Made by a program: the position numbers and the translations under genes | Part shown: positions 9,238 through 17,222 of the stretch, piece after piece | Layout: the number at the start of each line of letters is the position of its first letter | Numbering within the stretch: position 1 is the stretch's first letter | The notes under the pieces: model-generated | Told to the model about the DNA's origin: nothing | The model's database searches: none | The model's input: only the letters and a program-made list of their open reading frames with translations | NCBI GenBank assembly: GCA_002709305.1 | Contig: PAQM01000001.1 | Span: forward strand, 1 to 46,525 | Direction: 5' to 3' | Length of the DNA: 46,525 bases | DNA from: Crocinitomicaceae bacterium | GTDB lineage: Bacteria; Bacteroidota; Bacteroidia; Flavobacteriales_D; Crocinitomicaceae

Positions 9238-9756
9238 TTAACTCTTGATTTTTTCAATAATACTAGTCGTGGAGTAACCCTTTAGCAACGGTATTGTAAT
9301 TATTTCTCCACCTAAAGAACGAACTTCCTTTGATCCAACAATATAAGTCTTAGCATGCTCATTTTTTTCATTAGCATCATAGTCTGAACCCTTAACAAGT
9401 ATATCTGGTTGTATGTAATTAATTATTTCAATTGGTGTGTCTTCATTAAATAAGACAACTAGATCGACATAAGCTATACTAGCTAAAACCATAGCACGTG
9501 CTTCTTCATTATTTACAGGCCTATCTTGTCCTTTTCCCTGACGTTTTATGGAATCGTCAGTATTCAAAGCAACTATCAATCGATTACCAAGATCAGCTGA
9601 CATAGATAAGTAAGAGACATGTCCTGCATGAAGAATATCGAAACAACCATTCGTGAAGACAACTTTATCAGATTCCTTCCTCCAAACTTTGATCCTTTCT
9701 AAGGCTGTATTATAATCTACTATCTTCTGCTGAATATAATCTAATCTTGTATTCAT
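9238..9756 (-). CDS. rfaE2: D-glycero-beta-D-manno-heptose 1-phosphate adenylyltransferase
   Basis: Stand-alone version of the C-terminal HldE domain (172 aa). It transfers AMP from ATP to D-glycero-beta-D-manno-heptose 1-phosphate, making ADP-heptose for the lipopolysaccharide core. The nucleotidyltransferase signature is clear: 'FTNGCFDILHAGHVSYL' with the HxGH motif, 'VALNTDDSIKRQGKGQDRP', 'RAMVLASIAYVDLVVLF', and the ISSTK-like end 'GYSTTSIIEKIKS'. The kinase half (RfaE domain I) is not nearby. The gene is third in a minus-strand set behind panC and a flippase-like gene, three bases after the latter. It faces gpmI tail to tail with a one-base gap. The ATG at 9754-9756 is the only sensible start. 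Confidence 0.93.
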   Translation of the reverse strand: MNTRLDYIQQKIVDYNTALERIKVWRKESDKVVFTNGCFDILHAGHVSYLSMSADLGNRLIVALNTDDSIKRQGKGQDRPVNNEEARAMVLASIAYVDLVVLFNEDTPIEIINYIQPDILVKGSDYDANEKNEHAKTYIVGSKEVRSLGGEIITIPLLKGYSTTSIIEKIKS

Positions 9757-9759
9757 TAT

Positions 9760-10743
9760 TTATATTTTTTGTTCGTCTTTAATCAGCTTCGTCTTACGTT
9801 GAATAAGAAACAATGACAAAAGACCAAGAGTAACTGTCATGATTGTTTGCACTACCCAGATAAATATTCCAAAACCTGCATAATTTATGCCATACAAAAT
9901 TAAAACCGCATTAACCCATGAAGGATATGCTCCAATACCACCCGGCAATAAAGCTATAGCTGCTGCACCAACAACAAAAACACCAAACACAGCACCTATA
10001 GTTATACCTGAAGTTTCAGTGAAAGCTTGGGCAAATATCCAAATTGAACCAATATAACAAGCCCAAATAAATATAGTATGAGCTAAAAATGACCATCTTT
10101 TTTTCATCAAAAAAATAGACTTTAAGCCTTCATAAAAACCAACTATTTTATCTATAATAAATTTCTTGAATCGTTGATTTCTAAAAAAAGCGATGAGCCC
10201 TATTAATCCAATAACAGAAATACCTATAATTAAATATATTAACCAACCTTTATTATTCGTATAATCTTCTGTGTTGGTGATCTGATTTAAATCATCAGAA
10301 TTTACTTGTAAAAATCCTGTTATAAAAATAACTAAACCTAGCATAATTACATCAACCACCCTTTCAATTACAATGGTTGCAAAAGACTTCTCAAAGGGAA
10401 TTTTTTCATAGCTCATTAATAATCCTGCTCTCGCAAATTCTCCCGATCTTGGAACAGTATAATTTATAACATAACAAGCCATAACAGCATGATAAGCATT
10501 AACAAAATTAGGTTTATATTCTAAAGATTCTAACAAAAAAAGCCAACGATAACTTCGACTTACATGACTTAATAACATGACAAAGAGACCTAAAAAAACC
10601 CAAAAATAATTTGCTTCAAAAAAAGATTCTTTTGTTTGATTTAACTGTTGGTCATCAAGACCACTAAAAAAATACCAGGTAAGATATATACCTATCCCAA
10701 TTGGGATTATAATTTTCAATATCTTAAGAATAAGATTTTTCAC
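9760..10743 (-). CDS. lysylphosphatidylglycerol synthase TM-region/UPF0104 family flippase-like membrane protein
   Basis: 327-aa polytopic inner-membrane protein with about eight hydrophobic segments. Two conserved stretches of the UPF0104 family are present: 'YTVPRSGEFARAG' (about residues 94-106) and 'ALLPGGIGAYPSW' near residue 265. The soluble transferase domain of MprF is missing, as is usual for this family, so it is better read as a lipid-transport or envelope membrane protein of unknown substrate than as a lysyl-PG synthase. The start is GTG at 10741-10743, directly preceded by an in-frame TAG; no ATG lies near the N-terminus, so the GTG must be used. It sits 42 bases after panC and 3 bases before rfaE2, which fits an envelope role beside the heptose gene. 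Confidence 0.85.
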   Translation of the reverse strand: MKNLILKILKIIIPIGIGIYLTWYFFSGLDDQQLNQTKESFFEANYFWVFLGLFVMLLSHVSRSYRWLFLLESLEYKPNFVNAYHAVMACYVINYTVPRSGEFARAGLLMSYEKIPFEKSFATIVIERVVDVIMLGLVIFITGFLQVNSDDLNQITNTEDYTNNKGWLIYLIIGISVIGLIGLIAFFRNQRFKKFIIDKIVGFYEGLKSIFLMKKRWSFLAHTIFIWACYIGSIWIFAQAFTETSGITIGAVFGVFVVGAAAIALLPGGIGAYPSWVNAVLILYGINYAGFGIFIWVVQTIMTVTLGLLSLFLIQRKTKLIKDEQKI

Positions 10744-10785
10744 CTATACTATTAAAAATAATACTTTACAAAAAATAAAGTTAAA

Positions 10786-11655
10786 CTATTTTTCAGATAT
10801 TCTATCTAATGATATCAACTCCATATTATCAATTAATCTGACTTCACCACAATACGCAGCGATACAAGATCTTGCTCCAGGAACCCAATCATCTATTTCC
10901 TCTAGTGTATCCGGATCTATTATACACAAGTACTCTAACTTTAAAGAGCTCCTATTAAAAAATTGCTGTGCGATTCTACTTGCTTGAATAGGATTAAATC
11001 TTTTCGACAAAATTTGCAAAAGAATCATAGTCTCATTTATAACTAAAGCATCCTCTTTTTCTTTATTTGATAACTTTCTGTTTCTAGAACTCAATGCTAG
11101 ACCTGAATTCTCTCTGTATGTATTACATGTTATTATCTCAGTATTAAGATTATAATAATTAACCATAAACTTAATTACAGCTATTTGTTGATAATCCTTT
11201 AATCCAAAAACAGAAAATTTTGGTTTAACGATATCTAATAACCTTTTAACTACATTAACTACTCCTTGAAAATGTCCTGGTCTATACTTACCTTCCATTA
11301 CGGCACCTAGATGACCTAAATCTAAATTGATTTGATTATAATTATCGGGATAAATTTCAGAATAGTTTGGAGCAAAAACTACTATATTACTCCCTAACTT
11401 TTTTAAAACAGAAATATCATTATCAAGTGTCCTTGGATAATTTTCGAAATCTTCTTTTTTATTAAACTGAATGGGATTAACAAAAATACTTACAACTACT
11501 ACACCAGCTAATGAAACAGCTTTTTTTACAAGCTCTAAATGACCATCATGTAAAGCTCCCATTGTAGGAACTAGCGCAACTGATGACTTTTTATCATTTT
11601 GCCTAAGCCTTTGGTTTAATAATTCTGTTGTATTTAAAACAATTAAATCATCCAT
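10786..11655 (-). CDS. panC: pantothenate synthetase (pantoate-beta-alanine ligase)
   Basis: ATP-dependent joining of pantoate and beta-alanine to pantothenate, the last step before coenzyme A synthesis. 289 aa, the usual length. It has the nucleotidyltransferase motif 'VPTMGALHDGHLELV' with the HxGH signature, 'SIFVNPIQFNKKEDFENYPR', 'VVKRLLDIVKPKFSVFGLKDYQQ' and the KMSKS-equivalent 'LALSSRNRKLSNKE'. It is the first gene of the minus-strand set. It lies head to head with the GT5-domain gene, 103 bases separating the two starts. panC next to this glycogen-synthase-like gene is an arrangement I associate with Bacteroidetes, from memory. Confidence 0.96.
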   Translation of the reverse strand: MDDLIVLNTTELLNQRLRQNDKKSSVALVPTMGALHDGHLELVKKAVSLAGVVVVSIFVNPIQFNKKEDFENYPRTLDNDISVLKKLGSNIVVFAPNYSEIYPDNYNQINLDLGHLGAVMEGKYRPGHFQGVVNVVKRLLDIVKPKFSVFGLKDYQQIAVIKFMVNYYNLNTEIITCNTYRENSGLALSSRNRKLSNKEKEDALVINETMILLQILSKRFNPIQASRIAQQFFNRSSLKLEYLCIIDPDTLEEIDDWVPGARSCIAAYCGEVRLIDNMELISLDRISEK

Positions 11656-11677
11656 TTAGATAGCCTATTTAGAGAAA

Positions 11678-11685
11678 CAAATCTA
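11678..11685 (-). promoter_or_regulatory. putative -7 element of the panC promoter
   Basis: On the minus strand these bases read TAGATTTG, an exact match to TAnnTTTG, ending 22 bases before the panC ATG. The expected -33 box about 20 bases further upstream reads only AGTG (11705-11708), a weak match. It lies immediately beside the oppositely directed promoter at 11696-11726, so the two transcription units share one control region. Confidence 0.4.
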
Positions 11686-11695
11686 TTGGTTTTTG

Positions 11696-11726
11696 TTGAA
11701 ATTTCACTTTTTTTTGTATATTTTTG
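11696..11726 (+). promoter_or_regulatory. putative promoter of the GT5-domain/DUF4270/glmS operon
   Basis: TTG at 11696-11698 and TATTTTTG at 11719-11726, spaced 20 bases apart, fit the Bacteroidetes -33/-7 consensus. Transcription would start near 11733, leaving about 26 bases before the ATG at 11759. This argues against the longer reading frame that opens at 11693, which would begin inside the promoter. Confidence 0.5.
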
Positions 11727-11758
11727 TATACGCTAACTTTATTATCAATATCGGTTTC

Positions 11759-12580
11759 ATGGAGAAGAAGAAAATACTTTTTATATCACAAGAGATATCA
11801 CCATTTTTGCCAAAATCAGAAATCTCTTTAACTGCAAGAAATCTATCACAAGGGATACAAGAAGCAGGGAAAGAAATTAGGGCATTCATGCCACGTTTTG
11901 GTGTGATAAATGAAAGAAGACATCAACTACATGAAGTAATTCGTTTATCTGGGATGAATTTAATTATAGATGATACTGATCATCCCTTAATTATTAAAGT
12001 TGCTTCTATTTCGGCAGCTAGAATGCAAGTTTACTTTATAGATAATGAAGAATATTTCAGAAGAAAAAATGTGCTTGTAGACGAAAAAGATATTGAATTC
12101 AAAGATAATGACGAACGTTCGATGTTCTTTTGTAGAGGCGTACTTGAAACAGTCAAAAAATTAGGTTGGCAGCCAGATGTTATTCACTGTAATGGTTGGA
12201 TGACTGCATTAATGCCTCTTTACATAAAGAAAATATATAATGATGATCCACATTTTCAAAATACTAAAGTTGTATATAATATTTACAATAAAGGCTTTAA
12301 GAATAATTGGGATAAACGAATAAATAAAAAACTGAAATTTGATGGGTTCGATGATAATGTCGCTAAAGACTTTGATAAACCATCCTTTGTAAACTTAACT
12401 AAAGCTGCCGTTAAACATTCAGATGGTATAACTGTGAGCAGTGAGGAATTAACTCCTGAATTAAAAGAAATATTCGATGCAGCTGAATGTCAAAAATTAG
12501 ACTTTGTAGCTGAAGAAAATCAAATTAAAGAATTTTCAGATTTTTTTGACAAAATAATTGACACAGAAGTTCTTGTATAA
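11759..12580 (+). CDS. glycogen/starch synthase N-terminal (GT5) domain protein
   Basis: 273 aa starting 'MEKKKILFISQEISPF', which matches the first beta-strand and loop of glycogen synthases. The conserved 'DVIHCNGWMTALMPLYIKK' (about residue 140) corresponds to their 'D-x-I-H-x-H-D-W-x-T' segment. The second Rossmann domain, which holds most of the sugar-nucleotide site, is absent, and the glycine-rich KxGG loop expected near residue 18 is replaced by 'LPKSEISLTARN'. Such a protein is unlikely to make glycogen alone; a binding or regulatory role, or partnership with another subunit, is inference. The frame is open from 11693, but the ATG at 11759 is chosen because the earlier start lies in the promoter and adds a tail foreign to the family. 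Its stop is one base before the next gene's ATG. Confidence 0.8.
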   Translation: MEKKKILFISQEISPFLPKSEISLTARNLSQGIQEAGKEIRAFMPRFGVINERRHQLHEVIRLSGMNLIIDDTDHPLIIKVASISAARMQVYFIDNEEYFRRKNVLVDEKDIEFKDNDERSMFFCRGVLETVKKLGWQPDVIHCNGWMTALMPLYIKKIYNDDPHFQNTKVVYNIYNKGFKNNWDKRINKKLKFDGFDDNVAKDFDKPSFVNLTKAAVKHSDGITVSSEELTPELKEIFDAAECQKLDFVAEENQIKEFSDFFDKIIDTEVLV

Positions 12581-12581
12581 A

Positions 12582-13901
12582 ATGAATTACATTCAAAATT
12601 TTAGTTGGCGGAAAGTATTTATTCTTTCCGCTACTTTTTTACTCTATTTTTTTTTATTTGTTGGTTGTAAAAAAAAAGAAAATACAATTGGTCAAAATAG
12701 TATCGATCAAAACGAACTTTTAAACTCTGCTACGACTGACACATTTGATATTATATCTTTTTCTTACTTAAATGATTCTATTATATCGGATAACCCTCCG
12801 TTTGGAATTTTGGGGTCTTATAATGATCCCAAATTTGGACTATTTAACTCAGAAATATATACACAATTCCGTTTAAGCGGTTTGTCTCCACAATTTGGTG
12901 ATATTAGCAGTATTGTTGTAGATTCATTTGTTCTTGCTTTAGAATATGTTGGAGGCACTTCATTCTATGGTGATGTTGGAAACCAAATATTTGAGGTATA
13001 TGAAATTAATGAAGATCTATTTATAGACTCTACATATTACTCCTCAGACACAAAAACACATTTGGGTGGAAACCTAGTAGTCCCTGGAATGGAGACACTA
13101 AATATGGACCCAAACAATATTACAGTTGTTGATAATGATACCATTGATACACAATTAAGAATCCACTTAGATAAGACTAAAGCAGAAGACTTTTTTACTG
13201 AATATAGCTTATCAACGGGAACATTTGATGATAATAATTCTTTTTTAACCTATTTTAAAGGTCTAAATATTAAAACCAATAACTTTGGTCAAAGTAGTGA
13301 TCAAGGTGGAGTATTTTACTTTAATCTATCTGACCCTGCTTCTAAGCTAACAATATATTACACTCAAGATGGAGATCAAAAAACATATGATTTTCTTATA
13401 AATTCTAGCTGTGCTGATTTTAATCATGTTGACATAGACAATAGTATGCATAATGTGTCTAATGTTATAAATGATACTATATCAGGACAACTAGAATACT
13501 ATGCTCAATCTTTTGGTGCTAGAGCTGTAATTCGAATACCAGGATTAGACGATATACCTTCTAATGCAATCGTTCATTCAGCAACATTAATACTACCTGT
13601 ACAATACCAAACAGGGTCAAAATATATGCCCTCTAGTAATGTATCAATTGCTATCACAGAAGTTGAGGGAGATTCACAACTTTTTGGAATTGGGTCAGCA
13701 CAGTACAATGACTATAAAAAAAATTATGAAATTGATATAAGAGCTTATATACAATCCATAGTAACAAATACCACTGGCAACTATGGTATTATAATATCTC
13801 CTATTCTCTACAATACATCAGCTGAAAGAATTATATTTAATGGTCCGAACACAAATAATAAAGAAAAACCAAGACTTAAAATAATATACACTGAATTTTA
13901 A
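12582..13901 (+). CDS. DUF4270 family lipoprotein
   Basis: 439 aa with a lipoprotein signal: a hydrophobic stretch ends in 'LFVGCKKKENTIG', giving a lipobox Cys near residue 30. The mature part has the DUF4270 features: an early 'GSYNDPKFGLFNSEIYTQFR' block, a 'DSFVLALEY' strand and a C-terminal 'NKEKPRLKIIYTEF' close to those of carbohydrate-binding-type beta-sandwich domains. The family is essentially restricted to Bacteroidota and has no proven function. An earlier ATG at 12558 is in frame but overlaps the upstream gene by 23 bases. The ATG at 12582, one base after the upstream TAA, is preferred. The gene lies 5 bases before glmS, which suggests an envelope connection. Confidence 0.85.
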   Translation: MNYIQNFSWRKVFILSATFLLYFFLFVGCKKKENTIGQNSIDQNELLNSATTDTFDIISFSYLNDSIISDNPPFGILGSYNDPKFGLFNSEIYTQFRLSGLSPQFGDISSIVVDSFVLALEYVGGTSFYGDVGNQIFEVYEINEDLFIDSTYYSSDTKTHLGGNLVVPGMETLNMDPNNITVVDNDTIDTQLRIHLDKTKAEDFFTEYSLSTGTFDDNNSFLTYFKGLNIKTNNFGQSSDQGGVFYFNLSDPASKLTIYYTQDGDQKTYDFLINSSCADFNHVDIDNSMHNVSNVINDTISGQLEYYAQSFGARAVIRIPGLDDIPSNAIVHSATLILPVQYQTGSKYMPSSNVSIAITEVEGDSQLFGIGSAQYNDYKKNYEIDIRAYIQSIVTNTTGNYGIIISPILYNTSAERIIFNGPNTNNKEKPRLKIIYTEF

Positions 13902-13906
13902 ATAAA

Positions 13907-15751
13907 ATGTGTGGAATCGTTGCTTATATTGGAAAAAAAGAAGCCTATCCTATTATTGTTAAAGGTTTAAAAAGACTTGAATATAGAGGTTATGATAGTG
14001 CTGGAATAGCATTATTAAACAATAATGGATTAAACATATATAAAAAGCAAGGTAAAGTATCTAACCTTGAAGATTTCACACATGATAAAGATAAAATGGG
14101 ATATGCAGGTATTGGTCATACACGTTGGGCAACTCATGGGCCTCCGAATGATGTTAATTCCCACCCACATTCATCTGAAGATGGGGATATTGCCCTAATT
14201 CATAATGGTATAATTGAGAATTATGACGCTATTAAACAGCGTTTAACAAATAATGGATATAAGTTCAAAAGTGATACTGATACGGAAGTTTTAACATACC
14301 TTATCGATGATATTAAGAAAAATTCATCTGTTTCTGTTGCTGAAGCTGTTCGTCTAGCACTCCAACAAGTAGTAGGGGCATACGCAATTGTTGTTATCTC
14401 TAAAAGTAATCCTAATCAGCTTGTTGCTGCAAGAAAAAGTAGTCCCTTAGTACTAGGTATAGGTAAAGAAAATGATTTTTATTTAGCTTCTGATGCAACA
14501 CCTATTGTTGAATATACTAAGAAAGTAGTTTACATGGAGGACGAAGAGATTGCTATTGTAGACTTAGACGAAGGGTTGAAATTATATAGCATTGATGATG
14601 TCGAAAAAACTCCATATGTTCAGGAATTAGAACTTCAACTTGAAGCTCTTGAGAAAGGTGGATACGAACACTTTATGTTAAAAGAAATTCATGAACAACC
14701 GAGATCAATTAAAGACTGTTTTAGAGGTAGGCTTAATGCTGAAAAAGGATGGGTTTCTTTAGGAGGAATTAAAGATTATGAGGATAAAATGACCAAAGCA
14801 AATCGTATTATTATGATTGCATGTGGTACCTCATGGCACGCTGGATTGGTGGGAGAATATCTATTTGAAGATTTAGCAAGAATTAACGTAGAGGTAGAAT
14901 ATGCTAGTGAGTTTAGATATAGAAACCCCATTATTAATGAGAATGACATTGTAATCGCTATTTCTCAGAGTGGCGAAACCGCTGATACTTTAGCAGCTTT
15001 AGAATTAGCAAAATCTAAAGGTGCTACAATCTTAGGTATATGTAATGTAGTTGGATCTTCTATTTCTAGAATAACTGATGCGGGTTCATATACACATGCA
15101 GGTCCTGAAATTGGTGTTGCTTCAACTAAAGCATTTACTGCACAAGTAACAGTATTAACTTTAATGGCATTATCTCTAGCTAAAATTAAGGGTACTATCA
15201 ATGAGACTAAATTCAGGACAATGCTTTCAGAGTTAGAAGCAATTCCACAAAAAGTTCAACAGATTTTAGATAAAAATGAAGATATTAAAATAATATCTGA
15301 AAAATATCAAGGTGCCTCAAACGCATTATATCTTGGTAGAGGAAGCTCCTTCCCAGTTGCTTTAGAGGGTGCTTTAAAACTAAAAGAAATTTCATATATA
15401 CACGCTGAGGGATATCCTGCTGCTGAAATGAAACATGGACCAATTGCTTTAATTGATGAAGCGATGCCTGTTTTTGTCATTGCAACAAGTGGACCATCCT
15501 ATGAAAAATTAGTTAGTAACATTCAAGAAGTTAAAGCAAGAAAAGGTAAATTAATTGCAATAGTGACTGAAGGTGATGAGCAAGTTCATGAAATAGCTGA
15601 TCATACAATAGATATTCCTGATACGGATGAACACTTAGTTCCTCTACTCGCTACTATTCCTCTTCAATTATTATCATACCATATTGCAGTAATGAGAAAT
15701 TGTAATGTTGATCAACCTAGAAATCTAGCTAAATCGGTAACGGTGGAATGA
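13907..15751 (+). CDS. glmS: glutamine-fructose-6-phosphate transaminase (isomerizing)
   Basis: Makes glucosamine 6-phosphate from fructose 6-phosphate and glutamine, the entry step to peptidoglycan and lipopolysaccharide amino sugars. 614 aa. The N-terminal glutaminase domain starts with the nucleophile C2 ('MCGIVAYIG') and shows 'RLEYRGYDSAG', 'GHTRWATHGPPND' and 'LIHNGIIENYDAIK'. Two SIS sugar-isomerase domains follow: 'MIACGTSWHAGLVGEY', 'ISQSGETADTLAAL', 'STKAFTAQ', 'YLGRGSSFPVALEGALK', 'HAEGYPAAEMKHGP'. It ends with the typical 'DQPRNLAKSVTVE'. Third gene of the plus-strand operon. No glmS ribozyme-like leader is evident in the 5-base gap before it. Confidence 0.98.
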   Translation: MCGIVAYIGKKEAYPIIVKGLKRLEYRGYDSAGIALLNNNGLNIYKKQGKVSNLEDFTHDKDKMGYAGIGHTRWATHGPPNDVNSHPHSSEDGDIALIHNGIIENYDAIKQRLTNNGYKFKSDTDTEVLTYLIDDIKKNSSVSVAEAVRLALQQVVGAYAIVVISKSNPNQLVAARKSSPLVLGIGKENDFYLASDATPIVEYTKKVVYMEDEEIAIVDLDEGLKLYSIDDVEKTPYVQELELQLEALEKGGYEHFMLKEIHEQPRSIKDCFRGRLNAEKGWVSLGGIKDYEDKMTKANRIIMIACGTSWHAGLVGEYLFEDLARINVEVEYASEFRYRNPIINENDIVIAISQSGETADTLAALELAKSKGATILGICNVVGSSISRITDAGSYTHAGPEIGVASTKAFTAQVTVLTLMALSLAKIKGTINETKFRTMLSELEAIPQKVQQILDKNEDIKIISEKYQGASNALYLGRGSSFPVALEGALKLKEISYIHAEGYPAAEMKHGPIALIDEAMPVFVIATSGPSYEKLVSNIQEVKARKGKLIAIVTEGDEQVHEIADHTIDIPDTDEHLVPLLATIPLQLLSYHIAVMRNCNVDQPRNLAKSVTVE

Positions 15752-15771
15752 AAACCAATTATGGTATTTGA

Positions 15772-15972
15772 TTATATTTTTTTTAGAAACCTTCTATAAA
15801 AGTAGACACATAAAGGAATAAATGTTCCAAAAAATATAATACCCACAACATATTCATCTTCACTACAACAATCACCAATATTAAAAATGAAGTCACAGGA
15901 ATATATTATGAACCAAATAAATGACATAGAAATCAGAGATAGTAGTAGATAAAATTTAGTATTTTCTTTCAT
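15772..15972 (-). CDS. small two-span membrane protein of unknown function
   Basis: 66 aa. Two hydrophobic segments (about residues 8-28 and 42-59) flank a short loop 'IGDCCSEDEYVVG' with a vicinal cysteine pair, and the C-terminus is basic ('YRRFLKKI'). I recognise no family. It converges on glmS with a 20-base gap and is the last gene of the nine-gene minus-strand run, 43 bases after the YwqK-like gene. A coding call is supported by the ATG, the membrane-protein composition and co-directionality, but at this length in AT-rich DNA a chance ORF cannot be excluded. Confidence 0.5.
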   Translation of the reverse strand: MKENTKFYLLLSLISMSFIWFIIYSCDFIFNIGDCCSEDEYVVGIIFFGTFIPLCVYFYRRFLKKI

Positions 15973-16015
15973 AATTTTTTGTTTCTTTTAACTTCATATT
16001 TTACCATTTACGATT

Positions 16016-16465
16016 TCAATATCTAATTTCATCTCCATCTTTATATTTGGTTGTCCGTTTTAACTTACCATTACTTTTCCAATAGTATTTCCAAATTCCA
16101 TCTCGTTTTCCATCAATATAATTTCCTTCAACTAACAAAATACCATTGTAATCATATTCTCTATAAATTCCTTCTTTCCAACCCATATTTTCTAATTCAT
16201 CAATCCAATTTATCTCTTTAAATAATTTACCATTATCAAAATAAATTTTCCATAATCCAATTTTTATACCATCTCGATATTTACCTTTTGAATATAATTG
16301 TCCATTTTCGTAATAGGATTTATAAATTCCCTCTTTCCAACCATCAACTAAAGTAAATTCTTCATTTAATTGACCATTTTCATAATACGTTTTAATTTCT
16401 TCAGTTTGTGAGAAACTTAAAATTGATATAAATACAAATAATAGTAGTGTGTATATTTTAGTCAT
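16016..16465 (-). CDS. YwqK/MORN-variant repeat protein (copy 1 of 4)
   Basis: 149-aa exported protein. The signal peptide 'MTKIYTLLLFVFISILSFSQ' is followed by about five repeats of roughly 23 residues with the core 'YYENGQLxxEG...G.KxGxWKxYY', the MORN_2/YwqK pattern. Databases often call this family 'toxin-antitoxin system YwqK antitoxin', but no toxin gene is visible, and the role of these repeat proteins in Bacteroidota is unknown. The frame is open to 16492; the ATG at 16465 is preferred because it begins a clean signal peptide identical, apart from one residue, to that of the copy at 16731-17219. The first 71 bases of the two genes are 70/71 identical. Confidence 0.78.
   Translation of the reverse strand: MTKIYTLLLFVFISILSFSQTEEIKTYYENGQLNEEFTLVDGWKEGIYKSYYENGQLYSKGKYRDGIKIGLWKIYFDNGKLFKEINWIDELENMGWKEGIYREYDYNGILLVEGNYIDGKRDGIWKYYWKSNGKLKRTTKYKDGDEIRY
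16395..16465 (-). repeat. 71-bp direct duplication, copy A
   Basis: Identical to 17149-17219 except at 16456 (T here, C at 17210 on the plus strand). It covers the start codon and signal peptide of the YwqK-like gene. It marks a recent duplication or gene conversion, because downstream repeats of the two genes have diverged while this part has not. Confidence 0.93.
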
Positions 16466-16482
16466 AATTTTTTTATTAATTT

Positions 16483-16716
16483 TTAATGACACTCCAAAAC
16501 AGTTCTTACATAGGAGATGTTTCCATTAGAATCTAGAAATGTACTAGAAACTGGATCTTGAGAACATTCATTTGAAGGTTCCCTAATACTTTCTACCCAT
16601 TCATAACTTGTTTCAAATGTACTTTCATATACAACAGACTCACACAAACATTTTTTTTCACAAGAATATAGTGTGATAACAATGGTTAGTAAGGTAAATA
16701 ATAAATTAGTTTTCAT
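16483..16716 (-). CDS. small lipoprotein of unknown function
   Basis: 77 aa. The lipoprotein signal 'MKTNLLFTLLTIVITLYSC' puts the lipid-modified Cys at 19, followed by a cysteine-rich start 'CEKKCLCESVVYES'. The short mature part has further cysteines at 'SNECSQDP' and at 'VLECH', the very C-terminus. Several disulfides in an envelope-anchored mini-domain are plausible. No family recognised. It lies between two YwqK-like genes (17 and 14 bases away), within the minus-strand run, and is probably co-transcribed with them. Confidence 0.65.
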   Translation of the reverse strand: MKTNLLFTLLTIVITLYSCEKKCLCESVVYESTFETSYEWVESIREPSNECSQDPVSSTFLDSNGNISYVRTVLECH

Positions 16717-16730
16717 ATTATAAATTAATC

Positions 16731-17219
16731 TTAATCTTTTGTTTCTTCTAACTTACCATTACTTTCCGATAGAATTTTTTCTATATACCTCAGGTAATCT
16801 TCTTCAATCTCTCCTTCTTCTTCAATATGTCTTAACTTACCTTTTTTGTCATAATATTTCCATGTGCCAATTGCGGCTCCAAAAACATAATTACCTTTTA
16901 ATTTTAATTGACCGTTTTCATGATAGCATGTCAAAAGTCCACTTTTTAGTCCATCTTTCCAATTCATTACTGTTTCTAATTTACCACTTTCGTAATATTC
17001 TTTCCAGAGTCCATTTGGTTTGCCATATTTCCAATTCACTTCTTTTTGTAATTTGCCATTTTCAAAATACTGTTTTATTAATCCATCTTTTTTTCCATCA
17101 ACCAAAGTGTATTCTTCTTTTAACTGACCATTCTCATAGTATAATTTGATTTCTTCAGTTTGTGAGAAACTTAAAATTGATATAAATACAAATAATAGTA
17201 GTGTGTATACTTTAGTCAT
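16731..17219 (-). CDS. YwqK/MORN-variant repeat protein (copy 2 of 4)
   Basis: 162 aa. The signal peptide 'MTKVYTLLLFVFISILSFSQ' is followed by about five 23-residue repeats ('YYENGQLKEEYTLVDGKKDG', 'YFENGKLQKEVNWKYGKPNG', 'YYESGKLETVMNWKDGLKSG', 'YHENGQLKLKGNYVFGAAIG', 'YYDKKGKLRHIEEEG'). A charged C-terminal tail without repeats follows. It is the closest paralogue of the gene at 16016-16465: signal sequences are nearly identical in DNA, repeats are not. Its start is three bases from the stop of the lipoprotein gene at 17223. Periplasmic or surface location is inferred from the signal peptide; the partner is unknown. Confidence 0.8.
   Translation of the reverse strand: MTKVYTLLLFVFISILSFSQTEEIKLYYENGQLKEEYTLVDGKKDGLIKQYFENGKLQKEVNWKYGKPNGLWKEYYESGKLETVMNWKDGLKSGLLTCYHENGQLKLKGNYVFGAAIGTWKYYDKKGKLRHIEEEGEIEEDYLRYIEKILSESNGKLEETKD
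17149..17219 (-). repeat. 71-bp direct duplication, copy B
   Basis: Partner of 16395-16465 (70 of 71 bases identical, offset 754). It covers the start codon and signal peptide of the second YwqK-like gene. Confidence 0.93.
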
Positions 17220-17222
17220 AGT

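Noticed and set aside
16739-17149. 136-aa plus-strand reading frame opposite the YwqK gene
   Set aside because: It is antisense to the repeats, has Ser/Leu/His-rich composition typical of a shadow frame, and no recognisable motif or start context.
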